Shown piece after piece: positions 1-8,228 of a stretch of 44,243 nt of DNA; position 1 is the first letter of the stretch; each line of letters starts with the position of its first letter. Source of the stretch: an uncultured Oscillospiraceae bacterium. GTDB lineage: Bacteria > Bacillota > Clostridia > Oscillospirales > Oscillospiraceae. Made by a program: the position numbers and the translations under genes. The DNA is taken from positions 1 to 44,243 of the forward strand of contig CAJUAS010000010.1 of the NCBI GenBank assembly GCA_910584395.1, given 5' to 3'. The notes below the pieces were generated by a model. That model worked only from the letters and a program-made list of their open reading frames with translations. It searched no databases and was not told the DNA's origin.

Positions 1-77
1 TGGTGGACGATACAGGACTTGAACCTGTGACCTCCCGCACGTCAAGCGGATGCTCATACCAGCTGAGCTAATCGTCC
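1..77 (-). tRNA. tRNA-Val (anticodon GAC)
   Basis: Read on the minus strand, the segment folds as a complete cloverleaf: acceptor stem GGACGAT/ATCGTCC, discriminator A and an encoded CCA end. The anticodon stem TCCGC/GCGGG holds the seven-base loop TTGACGT, so the anticodon is GAC (valine). The T arm contains GGTTCAAGTCC. It has its own consensus promoter upstream and is transcribed towards the window's left edge. Confidence 0.95.
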
Positions 78-90
78 GAACAGCTATAAC

Positions 91-119
91 AGTATACCGC
101 GTTTTGGACAGGCTGTCAA
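91..119 (-). promoter_or_regulatory. Sigma-A promoter of tRNA-Val
   Basis: On the minus strand the -35 box is TTGACA (114-119), the spacer 17 bp and the -10 box TATACT (91-96), followed about 13 bases later by the tRNA 5' end. The near-perfect consensus fits a strong, constitutive stable-RNA promoter. Confidence 0.9.
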
Positions 120-159
120 GTGCCAAAGCGGCAAATTTTCATTTTTCTTCTCCGCCGCC

Positions 160-188
160 TTGCGCGGCGGCGGAAAATGTGCTAAAAT
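160..188 (+). promoter_or_regulatory. Sigma-A promoter of tRNA-Arg
   Basis: -35 TTGCGC (160-165), 17-bp spacer, -10 TAAAAT (183-188), 13 bases before the tRNA. The -35 hexamer is exactly the loop between two 9-base arms (151-159 TCCGCCGCC and 166-174 GGCGGCGGA), so it lies at the tip of a perfect palindrome. Confidence 0.75.
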
Positions 189-201
189 ACCCTTGTCCCA
201 T

Positions 202-278
202 GCCCTTGTAGCTCAGTTGGATAGAGCGACCGCCTCCTAAGCGGTAGGCCGGAGGTTCGACTCCTCTCAAGGGTGCCA
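202..278 (+). tRNA. tRNA-Arg (anticodon CCT)
   Basis: Cloverleaf with acceptor stem GCCCTTG/CAAGGGT, discriminator G and encoded CCA. The anticodon stem ACCGC/GCGGT holds loop CTCCTAA, giving anticodon CCT, which reads the AGG arginine codon. The T arm contains GGTTCGACTCC. It is divergent from tRNA-Val, with separate promoters in the 120-bp gap. Confidence 0.95.
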
Positions 279-279
279 A

Positions 280-306
280 AAGGCCACCGCCGTCTGCGGT
301 GGCCTT
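280..306 (+). terminator. Hairpin after tRNA-Arg (weak terminator)
   Basis: A perfect 11-bp inverted repeat (280-290 with 296-306, loop CGTCT) starts two bases after the tRNA CCA end. Only a short pyrimidine tract (TTCTC) follows rather than a T-run, so it could be a weak terminator or a processing barrier. Some transcription could continue into the SLH gene. Confidence 0.55.
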
Positions 307-333
307 CTCACAAAAAAGAAAGGATGTCTCTTG

Positions 334-936
334 ATGAAACGTCTCCTTGCCCTGAGCCTTGTGTTTGCCCTTTGCACGCTGTCTGCCAGCGCCGCCGTCT
401 ATTCCGACGTCTCCGCCAACGCTTGGTATGCCGTTGCGGTGGACGAGGTCTCCCACCGGGGGATCATGAAAGGCACTTCCGACCTCACCTTCTCCCCCAA
501 CGCCTCTATGAGCCGCGGGATGCTGGCCACTACACTCAACCGGCTGGCCGGAGAGCCCCACTCCACCGCCGGGCTGTTTTTTCAGGACATTGAGGCGGGC
601 ACTTGGTATATCGACTCGGTCATCTGGTGCGCGGAAAACAATTATATGGTAGGCACGGACTCCACCCACTTTTCCCCTGACCTGCCCCTCACCCGCGAAC
701 AACTGGCCACCGTCCTCTGGCGGTATGCGGGCAAGCCCCCCGCCTCCTCTTCCGTCACCGCCTCCTTCACCGACAACGCCTCGGTCAGCTACTGGGCGCG
801 GGGCGGCGTGTCTTGGTGCGTCTACGCCGGGCTTTTGAACGGCAAGCCCAACAATCTGTTAGACCCTCAAGGCACAGTCACCCGCGCCGAGATGGCGCAG
901 GTGCTCCTGAACTACTTTATCCAGTTCCGGTTGTAA
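334..936 (+). CDS. Secreted SLH-domain (S-layer homology) protein
   Basis: A 200-residue protein made of a signal peptide (basic Met-Lys-Arg, hydrophobic core, likely cleavage after ALA-type residues near 21) and three consecutive S-layer-homology repeats, at about residues 23-75, 82-135 and 140-195. Each has the W-Y hallmark, a later (L)TFSP/DP motif and T/S-R-E/G-x-x-A. SLH trimers bind pyruvylated secondary cell-wall polymers, so the protein should be wall-bound. Unusually there is no other domain: it is little more than an anchor. The ATG at 334 is preferred over the TTG at 331 because AGGA (321-324) then sits nine bases away. It is a single-gene unit between tRNA-Arg and a terminator. 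No partner is visible. Confidence 0.85.
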   Translation: MKRLLALSLVFALCTLSASAAVYSDVSANAWYAVAVDEVSHRGIMKGTSDLTFSPNASMSRGMLATTLNRLAGEPHSTAGLFFQDIEAGTWYIDSVIWCAENNYMVGTDSTHFSPDLPLTREQLATVLWRYAGKPPASSSVTASFTDNASVSYWARGGVSWCVYAGLLNGKPNNLLDPQGTVTRAEMAQVLLNYFIQFRL

Positions 937-959
937 GTTCTGATTCCTTGAAATGAAAC

Positions 960-997
960 GGGGCGGGGCGCATGACGCGTCCCGCCCCTGTTTGTTT
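960..997. terminator. Bidirectional terminator between SLH gene and ilvC
   Basis: Stem GGGGCGGG (960-967) pairs with CCCGCCCC (981-988), and an inner GCG/CGC extends it. On the plus strand TGTTTGTTT follows; on the minus strand a short T-rich tract (GTTTCATTTC) follows. The two genes converge here, so it likely serves both. Confidence 0.75.
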
Positions 998-1012
998 CCA
1001 AATTGTCCGCGT

Positions 1013-2032
1013 TTAGTTGGACGCGGTGTCCATGTCCTGATCGTCGCCCCAGATCATGTTCTTGCGCAGCTGTGCGCCCACGATCTCCATCTGGTGCTTG
1101 GCAAGCTGGGCGCGCTTGGAGTTGAAGAAGGTGCGCCCATTCTTGTTCTCGGCGATCCACTTGCCGGCGAAGGTGCCGTCCTGAATGTCGGAGAGGACGG
1201 CGCGCATCCGAGCCTTGGTCTCCTCATGGGGGATGACCCGCGGGCCGGAGACGTACTCGCCGAACTCGGCGGTGTCCGAGATGGAGTAGTTCATCATGCC
1301 GATGCCGCCCTTGTTGATGAGATCCACGATGAGCTTCAGCTCATGGATGCACTCGAAATAGGCGTTCTCCGGCTCGTAGCCCGCTTCCACCAGCGTCTCA
1401 AAGCCACAGCGCATCAGATCCACCACGCCGCCGCACAGGACGGTCTGCTCCCCGAAGAGGTCGGTCTCGGTCTCGTCGTGGAAGGTGGTCTCCATCACAC
1501 CGGCCCGGGCGCCGCCGATACCCGCAATGTAGGCCAAAGCCACCTGATAGGCCTTGCCTGTGGCGTCCTGCTCCACCGCCACCAAACAGGGCACGCCCTT
1601 CCCGGCAACATAGGTGGAGCGCACGGTGTGGCCGGGGCCTTTGGGCGCGGCCATGAACACGTCCACACCCTTGGGGGGCACGATCTGCTGATAGCGGATG
1701 TTGAAGCCGTGGGCAAAGGCCAGCGCGTTGCCCTCCTCCAGATTCGGCTCGATGTCCCGCTTATAGACCTCGGCCTGAACCTCGTCGTTGATGAGGATCA
1801 TCACGATGTCGCCCCACTTGGCGGCGTCGGCCACGGTCTTGACCGCCAGCCCGGCCTTCTCCGCCTCCGCCCAGCGCTTCGAGCCCTGACGCAGGCCCAC
1901 GCACACGTCGCAGCCGGAATCCTTCAGGTTCAGCGCGTGGGCGTGGCCCTGAGAGCCGTAGCCGATGATGGCGATCTTCTTGCCGTCCAGCACCTTCAGG
2001 TCACAGTCCTTCTCGTAATACATTTTTGCCAT
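1013..2032 (-). CDS. ilvC: Ketol-acid reductoisomerase (class I)
   Basis: Second common step of valine/isoleucine synthesis: Mg2+-dependent alkyl migration and NAD(P)H reduction of acetolactate or acetohydroxybutyrate to the dihydroxy acid. The 339 residues match the short class I form. Near the N terminus is the Rossmann motif GYGSQGHAHALNL, then the cofactor-loop segment GLRQGSKRW, whose Arg and Ser suggest NADPH (inference). The C-terminal knotted domain carries the acidic metal-ligand region around DETETDLFGEQ and later ECIHELKLIVD. A strong AAAGGAG precedes the ATG. It is the last gene of ilvB-ilvN-ilvC, 23 bp after ilvN, and ends at a bidirectional terminator. Confidence 0.97.
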   Translation of the reverse strand: MAKMYYEKDCDLKVLDGKKIAIIGYGSQGHAHALNLKDSGCDVCVGLRQGSKRWAEAEKAGLAVKTVADAAKWGDIVMILINDEVQAEVYKRDIEPNLEEGNALAFAHGFNIRYQQIVPPKGVDVFMAAPKGPGHTVRSTYVAGKGVPCLVAVEQDATGKAYQVALAYIAGIGGARAGVMETTFHDETETDLFGEQTVLCGGVVDLMRCGFETLVEAGYEPENAYFECIHELKLIVDLINKGGIGMMNYSISDTAEFGEYVSGPRVIPHEETKARMRAVLSDIQDGTFAGKWIAENKNGRTFFNSKRAQLAKHQMEIVGAQLRKNMIWGDDQDMDTASN

Positions 2033-2055
2033 AATGAACCACTCCTTTATGATAA

Positions 2056-2610
2056 TTACAAAATATTCTTACCGATGTTGAACTCGGTGGTCTCCTTGCG
2101 TTCGTCGCTGATGGTGTAAGCCCCCCGTTCCAGAGCCACCATACCGGTTCGCACCAGCTCCAGAATGCCGAAGGTCTCCAACAGCTTCTGCATGGCCTCC
2201 GCCTTGCTCTCGTCGCCGATGAGGGCGAGGGTCAGAGACTGCACCGACACGTCGATGATGGACGCGCGGAAGATGTTGGCGATCTGGATGACCTCGTTTC
2301 GCACGTCGGAGGTCTCCGCCTTGACCTTGAACATCACCAGTTCCCGGCGGATGGAGCGGTCGGGCTGCAGCTCCTGCACCGAATAGACGCAAAATTGCTT
2401 GCGAAGCTGATTCATGATTTGGGCGGTGGCGGCGTCGTCCCCCATGACCTCAATGGTGATGCGGGAGATCTGGGGATCGTCGGTTGCCCCCACGGCCAGC
2501 GACTCGATGTTATACCCCTTGCGGGAAAACAGCCGCGACACTTGGGACAGCACGCCCGCAGTGTTTTCTACCAGCACCGAAAGGGTGCGGCGTGTGACCT
2601 GTTCCTTCAT
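2056..2610 (-). CDS. ilvN: Acetolactate synthase small (regulatory) subunit
   Basis: Regulatory subunit that activates the catalytic IlvB chain and confers valine feedback inhibition. The 184 residues begin with an ACT domain (about 7-80) with the LSVLVENTAGVLSQVSRLFS signature and a glycine-containing loop, followed by the C-terminal ALS_ss_C domain (about 85-165). The start at 2610 is chosen over upstream codons because AAAGGAGGGG precedes it and the protein then begins like the family. It lies 13 bp after ilvB, consistent with translational coupling and fixed stoichiometry. Confidence 0.96.
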   Translation of the reverse strand: MKEQVTRRTLSVLVENTAGVLSQVSRLFSRKGYNIESLAVGATDDPQISRITIEVMGDDAATAQIMNQLRKQFCVYSVQELQPDRSIRRELVMFKVKAETSDVRNEVIQIANIFRASIIDVSVQSLTLALIGDESKAEAMQKLLETFGILELVRTGMVALERGAYTISDERKETTEFNIGKNIL

Positions 2611-2623
2611 GCTCTCCCCTCCT

Positions 2624-4333
2624 TTAATCCAGCAGGAAGCTGGTGGCTTCCGCGCCGCCGGGCACCATGGGGTGAACCATGGCATCCTTGTGGATGGTGC
2701 ACTCGATGAGATAGGGCTTTCCGCTGTCCACCGCTTTTTGGAGCTGCGCGCGGAACTCCTCCTGATTGGCGGCGCGGCCTCCGGCGATGCCGTAGGCCTC
2801 CGCCAGCTTCACAAAGTCCGGCCCGCGCTCCAGATCGGTCTGGGAATAGCGCTTGCCGTAGATTAGGCTCTGCCACTGGCGCACCATGCCCAGCGTGTGG
2901 TTGTTGAAGATGACCGTGATGACCGGGATCTGATAATGCTCCACGGTGGCCAGCTCGTTGCAGTTCATGCGGAACGACCCGTCCCCCGTGCAGTGTACCA
3001 CCACCTGATCGGGGTTGCCCACCTTCGCGCCGATGGCCGCGCCCAAGCCGAAGCCCATCGTGCCGAAACCGCCGGAGGTGATAAACTGTCCGGGGCGGGA
3101 GAAGTGGTAATACTGCGCCGACCACATCTGATGCTGGCCCACGTCGGTGGCCACGATGGCCTGTCCGCCGGTCACCTCCTGAATGGTCTCCAGCACCTCA
3201 TGGGGATGGAGGATGTCGTCTTTTTTCAGGGGAACTTCCTTGTGGGAGAACACCCATTCCCGCCACTGGGGGAATTCCCGCCGCTTCATGCCCTTGTTCA
3301 GCAGCTCCAGCACCCGGCAGGCGTCGCCGATGATGTGGTGGTCGGTTTTGACGTTCTTGTCGATCTCCGCGCGGTCAATGTCGATATGTACCACCTTGGC
3401 CTTTTGGGCAAAGGTCGCGGGATCGGTAGCCACCCGGTCGGAGAAGCGGCAGCCGACGGCAATGAGCAGGTCGCACTCGCTGGCGGCGTAGTTGGAGGCG
3501 TGAGAGCCGTGCATCCCGATCATGCCGGTAAACAGCGGGTGGTCTCCCGGCAGGGCGCCGCCGCCCATGATGGTGGAGGCCACCGGCGCGTCCAACGCCT
3601 CCACAAACTTACGAAATTCCGGCACTGCGCCCTTAGAGCGGATCACGCCGCCCCCCACCAGCACCAGCGGACGCTCCGCTTCGCCGATCATGCTCAAAAG
3701 CGTGTCCACGTCCCGGCGGTCAGGCTCAGGGATCTTCAAATCGTAGCTGGAGCGGTGGAGAAGGCGGGCCAGCCGTCCGTGCTGGGCGTGCTGCTCCAAG
3801 GGGAGCGGCTCAAACTCGCACTCGTCGGAGGTCACGTTCTTCACAATGTCGATCAGCACCGGGCCGGGCCGGCCGGAACGGGCAATGGCAAAGGCCTCCC
3901 GGATGATGTCTGCCAGATCCTCCACGTTGCGAACCAGATAGTTGCACTTGGTGATGGGCATGGTGATGCCGGTGATGTCCACCTCCTGAAAGGAGTCCTT
4001 TCCGATCAGGTTTTCCGTGACGTTGCAGGTAATGAACACCACCGGGGAGGAATCATAATAGGCCGTTGCGATCCCGGTGGTCAGGTTGGTCGCACCCGGG
4101 CCGCTGGTGGCAAAGCACACCCCCACCTTCCCGGTCGAACGGGCATAGCCGTCGGCGGCGTGGGACGCCCCCTGCTCATGGGAAGTCAGGATGTGGCGGA
4201 TCTTTTTGCCATAGCCGGACAGCTCCAACTCGTCGTATACATTCAGGATCGTTCCGCCGGGATAGCCAAACACGGTATCTACGCCCTGCTCCAGCAGACA
4301 CTCCATGACGATCCTTGCCCCTCGCATTTTCAT
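2624..4333 (-). CDS. ilvB: Acetolactate synthase large (catalytic) subunit
   Basis: Thiamine-diphosphate enzyme that condenses pyruvate with pyruvate or 2-oxobutyrate, the first common step of branched-chain amino acid synthesis. The 569 residues show the catalytic-Glu motif HEQGASHAADGYARS, the FAD/oxidase-type middle domain, and the ThDP motif GDGSFRMNCNEL...NN near residues 440-470. Start 4333 (MKMRG) is preferred to the longer open frame because AGGAGG sits eight bases upstream and a promoter covers the extra codons. It is the first gene of ilvBNC; ilvD is not adjacent. Confidence 0.97.
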   Translation of the reverse strand: MKMRGARIVMECLLEQGVDTVFGYPGGTILNVYDELELSGYGKKIRHILTSHEQGASHAADGYARSTGKVGVCFATSGPGATNLTTGIATAYYDSSPVVFITCNVTENLIGKDSFQEVDITGITMPITKCNYLVRNVEDLADIIREAFAIARSGRPGPVLIDIVKNVTSDECEFEPLPLEQHAQHGRLARLLHRSSYDLKIPEPDRRDVDTLLSMIGEAERPLVLVGGGVIRSKGAVPEFRKFVEALDAPVASTIMGGGALPGDHPLFTGMIGMHGSHASNYAASECDLLIAVGCRFSDRVATDPATFAQKAKVVHIDIDRAEIDKNVKTDHHIIGDACRVLELLNKGMKRREFPQWREWVFSHKEVPLKKDDILHPHEVLETIQEVTGGQAIVATDVGQHQMWSAQYYHFSRPGQFITSGGFGTMGFGLGAAIGAKVGNPDQVVVHCTGDGSFRMNCNELATVEHYQIPVITVIFNNHTLGMVRQWQSLIYGKRYSQTDLERGPDFVKLAEAYGIAGGRAANQEEFRAQLQKAVDSGKPYLIECTIHKDAMVHPMVPGGAEATSFLLD

Positions 4334-4385
4334 GCCGTATCCTCCTCTTGTCTTGCGTATGCGGATAAAAGCCCAGTATTGGTTT

Positions 4386-4414
4386 ACTATATCGCGTTCC
4401 CGCCCATTTGTCAA
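4386..4414 (-). promoter_or_regulatory. Sigma-A promoter of ilvBNC
   Basis: On the minus strand TTGACA (4409-4414), 17-bp spacer, TATAGT (4386-4391). The predicted 5' leader is only about 45 bases. That leaves no room for a T-box or peptide attenuator between promoter and ilvB, so control would have to act at or upstream of this promoter. Confidence 0.85.
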
Positions 4415-4459
4415 CATTCCGGCCTCTCTCTGATTTCGTCATTTTTTTCACGATCGCTA

Positions 4460-4488
4460 TAGACATTTCTTTGAAAAACGTGTATCAT
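4460..4488 (+). promoter_or_regulatory. Probable promoter of the rnf operon
   Basis: TAGACA (4460-4465), 17-bp spacer, TATCAT (4483-4488), 56 bases before rnfC. It lies back-to-back with the ilvBNC promoter, 46 bp apart, so a regulator bound between them could affect both. Confidence 0.65.
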
Positions 4489-4544
4489 AAATCCAACGTG
4501 TTTCCTTATAAAATGATATTTGGAAACTGTGAGAGGTGAAAGCT

Positions 4545-5918
4545 ATGAACCATCGTTTCTTCGGCGGCGTTCATCCAAAGGGCCACAAGGAATACACCCA
4601 AGCCCTCGCCGTCACTCCCCTGCCCCAGCCGCCCGGGCTGGTCGTTCTGCCCATGTCCCAGCATGTCGGCCCTCCCTGTGCGCCCACGGTCTCCGTTGGC
4701 GACAGCGTCAAGGTCGGCCAGACCGTCGGCGAGCCGACCGGACTTGGCGCGCCCATCCACTCCTCCGTCTCCGGTAAGGTCGTGGCCGTAGAGCCACGCC
4801 CCCACGCCGGGGGCACTCCCGTAATGTCCGTGGTGGTGGAAAACGACGGGGAGAACACCCCCGCCGATCCCATTCCCCGTCCCGCCCCCCCGGAGCAGCT
4901 CACGCCGGAGCAGGTCATCGACATCGTCCGCGCCGCAGGGATCACCGGCATGGGCGGCGCAGGCTTCCCCACCCATGTGAAGCTCTCCTCCGCGCTGGGC
5001 AAGGTGGATACCGTCATCCTCAACGGCGCAGAGTGCGAGCCTTACCTTACCGCAGACCACCGGCTGATGCTGGAGCAGCCGGAAAAGGTCATCGAGGGCG
5101 GCCGCGTCCTGATGCGCGCCCTCGGCCTCGAAAAGCTCGTCATCGGTGTGGAGGCCAACAAGCTGGACGCGGTGGAAGCCCTGAAGGCAAAAGCCCCCGC
5201 CGATGTGGAGGTTCGTCCCCTGCGGGTGCGCTATCCCCAAGGGGCGGAAAAGCAGCTCATCCAGAACATCACCGGGCGGCAAGTCCCCCCCGGCGGCCTT
5301 CCCGCCAACGTGGGCTGCGCGGTGTTCAACGTCGCCACCGCCGCCGCCGTTTATGACGCGGTGTTTGACGGCAAGCCCCTCACCCACCGTATCGTCACCG
5401 TCACCGGCAAGGGCGTTGTCCACCCGGCAAACTTTTTCGTTCCGCTGGGCACGCCCATGGAATATCTGGTGGAAGCCGCCGGCGGCCTGAAGGGCAATCC
5501 CGGCCGCGTCCTCTGCGGCGGCCCGATGATGGGCATCGCCCAGTACGACCTCACCGCTTCCATTATTAAAGGGAACAACGGCCTTCTGGTCATGTCCACC
5601 CGGGAATACTCCCCCACCCCCAAGGGAGTCCTCACCTGCATCCACTGCGGGCGGTGCGTCTCCGCCTGTCCCATGCACTTAGTCCCTCTGTCCTTCAACC
5701 AGCGGTTCTCCGCCGGGCGCTTTGACGAGTTGGAGGGGCTTCGGATCATGGACTGCATCGAGTGCGGCTCCTGCGCGTATAGCTGCCCGGCCCATATCCC
5801 GCTGGTTCAGGCCATCCGGGCGGGCAAAAACGAAGTCCGCAAGCTCCAAGCTGCCGCGAAGGAACGGGCCGCCGCTGCGGCCGCGCAGGAAGCTGAAAAG
5901 GAGGCGACAGCCAAATGA
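4545..5918 (+). CDS. rnfC: RNF complex subunit C (NADH-binding, 2x[4Fe-4S])
   Basis: Peripheral subunit of the ferredoxin:NAD+ oxidoreductase that exchanges electrons with NAD(H). The 457 residues contain an N-terminal barrel-sandwich region, the FMN/NADH-binding core with GITGMGGAGFPTH and NGAECEPYLTADHRL, an SLBB-like stretch, and two cysteine clusters: CIHCGRCVSACP from residue 365 and CIECGSCAYSCP from residue 404. The C-terminal tail is Ala/Glu/Lys rich. ATG 4545 is chosen over the in-frame GTG at 4536 because GAGAGGTG (4531-4538) is the binding site. It overlaps rnfD by four bases and opens the operon rnfCDGEAB. Confidence 0.97.
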   Translation: MNHRFFGGVHPKGHKEYTQALAVTPLPQPPGLVVLPMSQHVGPPCAPTVSVGDSVKVGQTVGEPTGLGAPIHSSVSGKVVAVEPRPHAGGTPVMSVVVENDGENTPADPIPRPAPPEQLTPEQVIDIVRAAGITGMGGAGFPTHVKLSSALGKVDTVILNGAECEPYLTADHRLMLEQPEKVIEGGRVLMRALGLEKLVIGVEANKLDAVEALKAKAPADVEVRPLRVRYPQGAEKQLIQNITGRQVPPGGLPANVGCAVFNVATAAAVYDAVFDGKPLTHRIVTVTGKGVVHPANFFVPLGTPMEYLVEAAGGLKGNPGRVLCGGPMMGIAQYDLTASIIKGNNGLLVMSTREYSPTPKGVLTCIHCGRCVSACPMHLVPLSFNQRFSAGRFDELEGLRIMDCIECGSCAYSCPAHIPLVQAIRAGKNEVRKLQAAAKERAAAAAAQEAEKEATAK

Positions 5919-6949
5919 GCAACGAGTTAGAGACAAAACGCCGCTTTTCCGTGGCCTCTTCCCCCCACATTTCTTCCTCTGATTCCACCCCCAACCTGAT
6001 GCTGGATGTCATCATCGCCCTGCTCCCCGCTTGGCTGGTGGCCATCTACTTCTTCGGCTTCCGGGTGGTGACGCTGACGGCGGTGACCATCGCCGCCGCC
6101 GTGGGAGCAGAATACCTCTACCGCCGCCTAACCCGCCAACACCAGACAGTTGGCGACCTCTCCGCCGCCGTCACCGGACTGCTGCTGGCCATGTGTCTGC
6201 CTGTGGAGACTCCTTACTGGGTCGCCGTCATCGGCAGCGTGTTTGCCATCGTGGTGGTCAAGCAGCTTTTTGGCGGGCTGGGAAAGAACTTTATGAACCC
6301 CGCTCTGGCGGGCCGGGTCTTTCTTTTCTCCTTCACCGCCTTTATCAACAAATACGCCGCGCCGGGGCGCACCTTCTGGGCGCCTATCTTCGGTTCTGCC
6401 GCCGGAAAGCCCGACGTGGTCTCCGCCGCCACCCCCATGTCCTACCTCCATCAGGGTCTCCTGCCCGAAGGGGTCAGCCTCCGTCAGCTCTTGGTTGGAC
6501 AGCAGGCAGGCTGTCTGGGCGAGGTGGCCTCCCTCATGCTCATTTTGGGCGGGGTGTATCTGGTGCTGCGCAAGGTCATCTCCCCCCGTATTCCCCTCTG
6601 CTACTTAGGCACTGTGGCCGTCCTCACCTTCCTGTTTCCCATGGGTGGCATCCCCAGAACGGACTGGATGCTCTACAACCTGCTCTCCGGCGGACTGATG
6701 CTGGGGGCGATCTTTATGGCCACCGACTATGTCACCTCCCCTGTCACCCCCACCGGCCGCACGGTGTACGCCGTCGGCTGCGGCGCGCTGACCGTGTTCC
6801 TGCGTTACTTCGGCTCGTATCCCGAGGGGGTGTCCTTCGCCATTCTGGTGATGAATACGTTGGTGTGGTCGCTGGATAAGGCGTTCCCGCCCCACCGTTT
6901 CGGCACGCCTTGGTTCAAGAAGAAGGAAAAGAAGGAGGCGAGCAAATGA
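5915..6949 (+). CDS. rnfD: RNF complex subunit D (membrane, covalent FMN)
   Basis: Integral membrane subunit that takes part in electron transfer and ion translocation. The 344 residues have about nine to ten hydrophobic segments. Motif SAATPMSYL near residue 174 fits the family's flavinylation site, where a Thr carries phosphoester-linked FMN. The conserved GGLGKNFMNPALAGR motif is present near 120. The ATGA overlap with rnfC and the ATGA overlap with rnfG imply tight translational coupling. The lysine-rich C terminus is cytoplasmic. Confidence 0.96.
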   Translation: MSNELETKRRFSVASSPHISSSDSTPNLMLDVIIALLPAWLVAIYFFGFRVVTLTAVTIAAAVGAEYLYRRLTRQHQTVGDLSAAVTGLLLAMCLPVETPYWVAVIGSVFAIVVVKQLFGGLGKNFMNPALAGRVFLFSFTAFINKYAAPGRTFWAPIFGSAAGKPDVVSAATPMSYLHQGLLPEGVSLRQLLVGQQAGCLGEVASLMLILGGVYLVLRKVISPRIPLCYLGTVAVLTFLFPMGGIPRTDWMLYNLLSGGLMLGAIFMATDYVTSPVTPTGRTVYAVGCGALTVFLRYFGSYPEGVSFAILVMNTLVWSLDKAFPPHRFGTPWFKKKEKKEASK

Positions 6950-7566
6950 TGGACGAGCAAGTCAAAGAGGCCCAGCAGACCGAAACGCAAGCCCCGAAGA
7001 AGCTGAATCCTCAGGTTCTCTACTATGTCCGCATCATCGGCACGCTCTTTGTGATCACCGCCATCGTGGCCGTGCTTCTCTCCTTGGTGAATCTGCTCAC
7101 CAAGCCCACCATCGACGCGCTGGCCGAGGAGAAGCGTCTGGCCGCGCTGGCCGAGGTGATGCCCGACGCCCAGTATGAGGCCGTCACCCAGCTTCCCACG
7201 GATGTGGACGGGCTCATCGCCATGACCCGCGCCACCCAGAACGGCTCTGCCAAGGGCTACTGCGTTCAGGTGAGCACCAACGGCTTCGGCGGTGCGCTGG
7301 AGCTGATGGTGGGGGTGGATGAAAACGGCGCGATCACCGGCGTTTCCATCCTCAGCCACTCCGAGACCCTGAACACCAACCGCCACGGCTGGCTGGTGAG
7401 CCAGTATCCCGGCCACGCCGGCGAAGTGCTGGTCTCCAAGTCTCAGGCCGACGCCACCCATATCCAAGCGATCTCCGGCGCGACCGTCACCTCCAACGCC
7501 GTCACCAAAGGCGTCAACAACGCTCTGAAGGCGGTAGAGTCCTACACGAAAGGAGGGCTGGGCTAA
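6946..7566 (+). CDS. rnfG: RNF complex subunit G (FMN-binding)
   Basis: Membrane-anchored flavoprotein subunit. Of 206 residues, about 25-47 form the single N-terminal membrane segment; the rest is the extracytoplasmic FMN-binding domain, ending in the flavinylation motif SGATVTS whose Thr carries covalent FMN in the family. GAAGGAGG (6931-6938) lies seven bases before ATG 6946, which overlaps the rnfD stop; a second ATG follows directly. Covalent flavin attachment requires an ApbE transferase, not encoded in this window. Confidence 0.95.
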   Translation: MMDEQVKEAQQTETQAPKKLNPQVLYYVRIIGTLFVITAIVAVLLSLVNLLTKPTIDALAEEKRLAALAEVMPDAQYEAVTQLPTDVDGLIAMTRATQNGSAKGYCVQVSTNGFGGALELMVGVDENGAITGVSILSHSETLNTNRHGWLVSQYPGHAGEVLVSKSQADATHIQAISGATVTSNAVTKGVNNALKAVESYTKGGLG

Positions 7567-8228
7567 TGGATAAAACCCGTATGAAAGAGATCGTCCTCAA
7601 CGGTCTGATCCTTCAAAACCCCATTTTGGTACTGTTTTTAGGGATGTGTTCCACCTTGGCGGTGTCCACCTCCCTGACCAATGCGCTGGGCATGGGCCTG
7701 TCCACCACCATGGTGCTGATCTGCTCCAACGTGGTCATCTCCCTGCTTCGGAAGGCCATTCCCAAGGAAGTCCGCATTGCCTGCTATGTGGTCATCATTG
7801 CGGGCTTCGTCACCATCGTGGAGCTGTGCCTTAAGGCCTACCTCCCTGCCCTGTCCGAATCTCTGGGGCTTTTTATCCCCCTGATCGTGGTCAACTGCAT
7901 CATTCTGGGCCGGGCCGAAGCCTTTGCCTCCAAAGAGACGCCCGGCTACGCCGCTCTGGACGGTCTCTCCATGGGCCTCGGCTTTACCGGCGCGCTGTGC
8001 ATCATGGGCTTCATCCGGGAGCTTCTGGGCAGCGGCTCGATCCTCGGCCATGAGATCCTCCCGGTGAAGGTCATGCTCCTTGCCGCTCCCTGCGGCGGCT
8101 TTTTGGTGCTGGGCAGTCTGGTGGCGCTGGTGCAATATTTACGCGCCCGCCCGCCGAAGGAAACCCCCAAGGCTGAGCCGGAAGCGGTCAAAGAAGAAGT
8201 CGCTGTGAAAGGAGGGGACGCACAATGA
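7566..8228 (+). CDS. rnfE: RNF complex subunit E
   Basis: Integral membrane subunit of about six helices, paralogous to RnfA. The 220 residues start with a short cytoplasmic stretch and NGLILQNPILVLFLGMCSTL, and include the conserved VNCIILGRAEAFAS motif. Cysteines at CST and VNC match positions that hold the intramembrane [2Fe-2S] centre shared with RnfA. The Lys/Glu-rich C-terminal tail after residue 195 is longer than in many homologues. The start overlaps the rnfG stop (TAATG). Confidence 0.96.
   Translation: MDKTRMKEIVLNGLILQNPILVLFLGMCSTLAVSTSLTNALGMGLSTTMVLICSNVVISLLRKAIPKEVRIACYVVIIAGFVTIVELCLKAYLPALSESLGLFIPLIVVNCIILGRAEAFASKETPGYAALDGLSMGLGFTGALCIMGFIRELLGSGSILGHEILPVKVMLLAAPCGGFLVLGSLVALVQYLRARPPKETPKAEPEAVKEEVAVKGGDAQ

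Noticed and set aside
4334..4459. T-box or leader-peptide attenuator for ilvBNC
   Set aside because: The consensus promoter leaves only about 45 bases of leader, and no T-box sequence or terminator is present.
953..4462. Long plus-strand frames opposite ilvC and ilvB
   Set aside because: Same shadow effect; no ribosome binding sites or recognisable domains.
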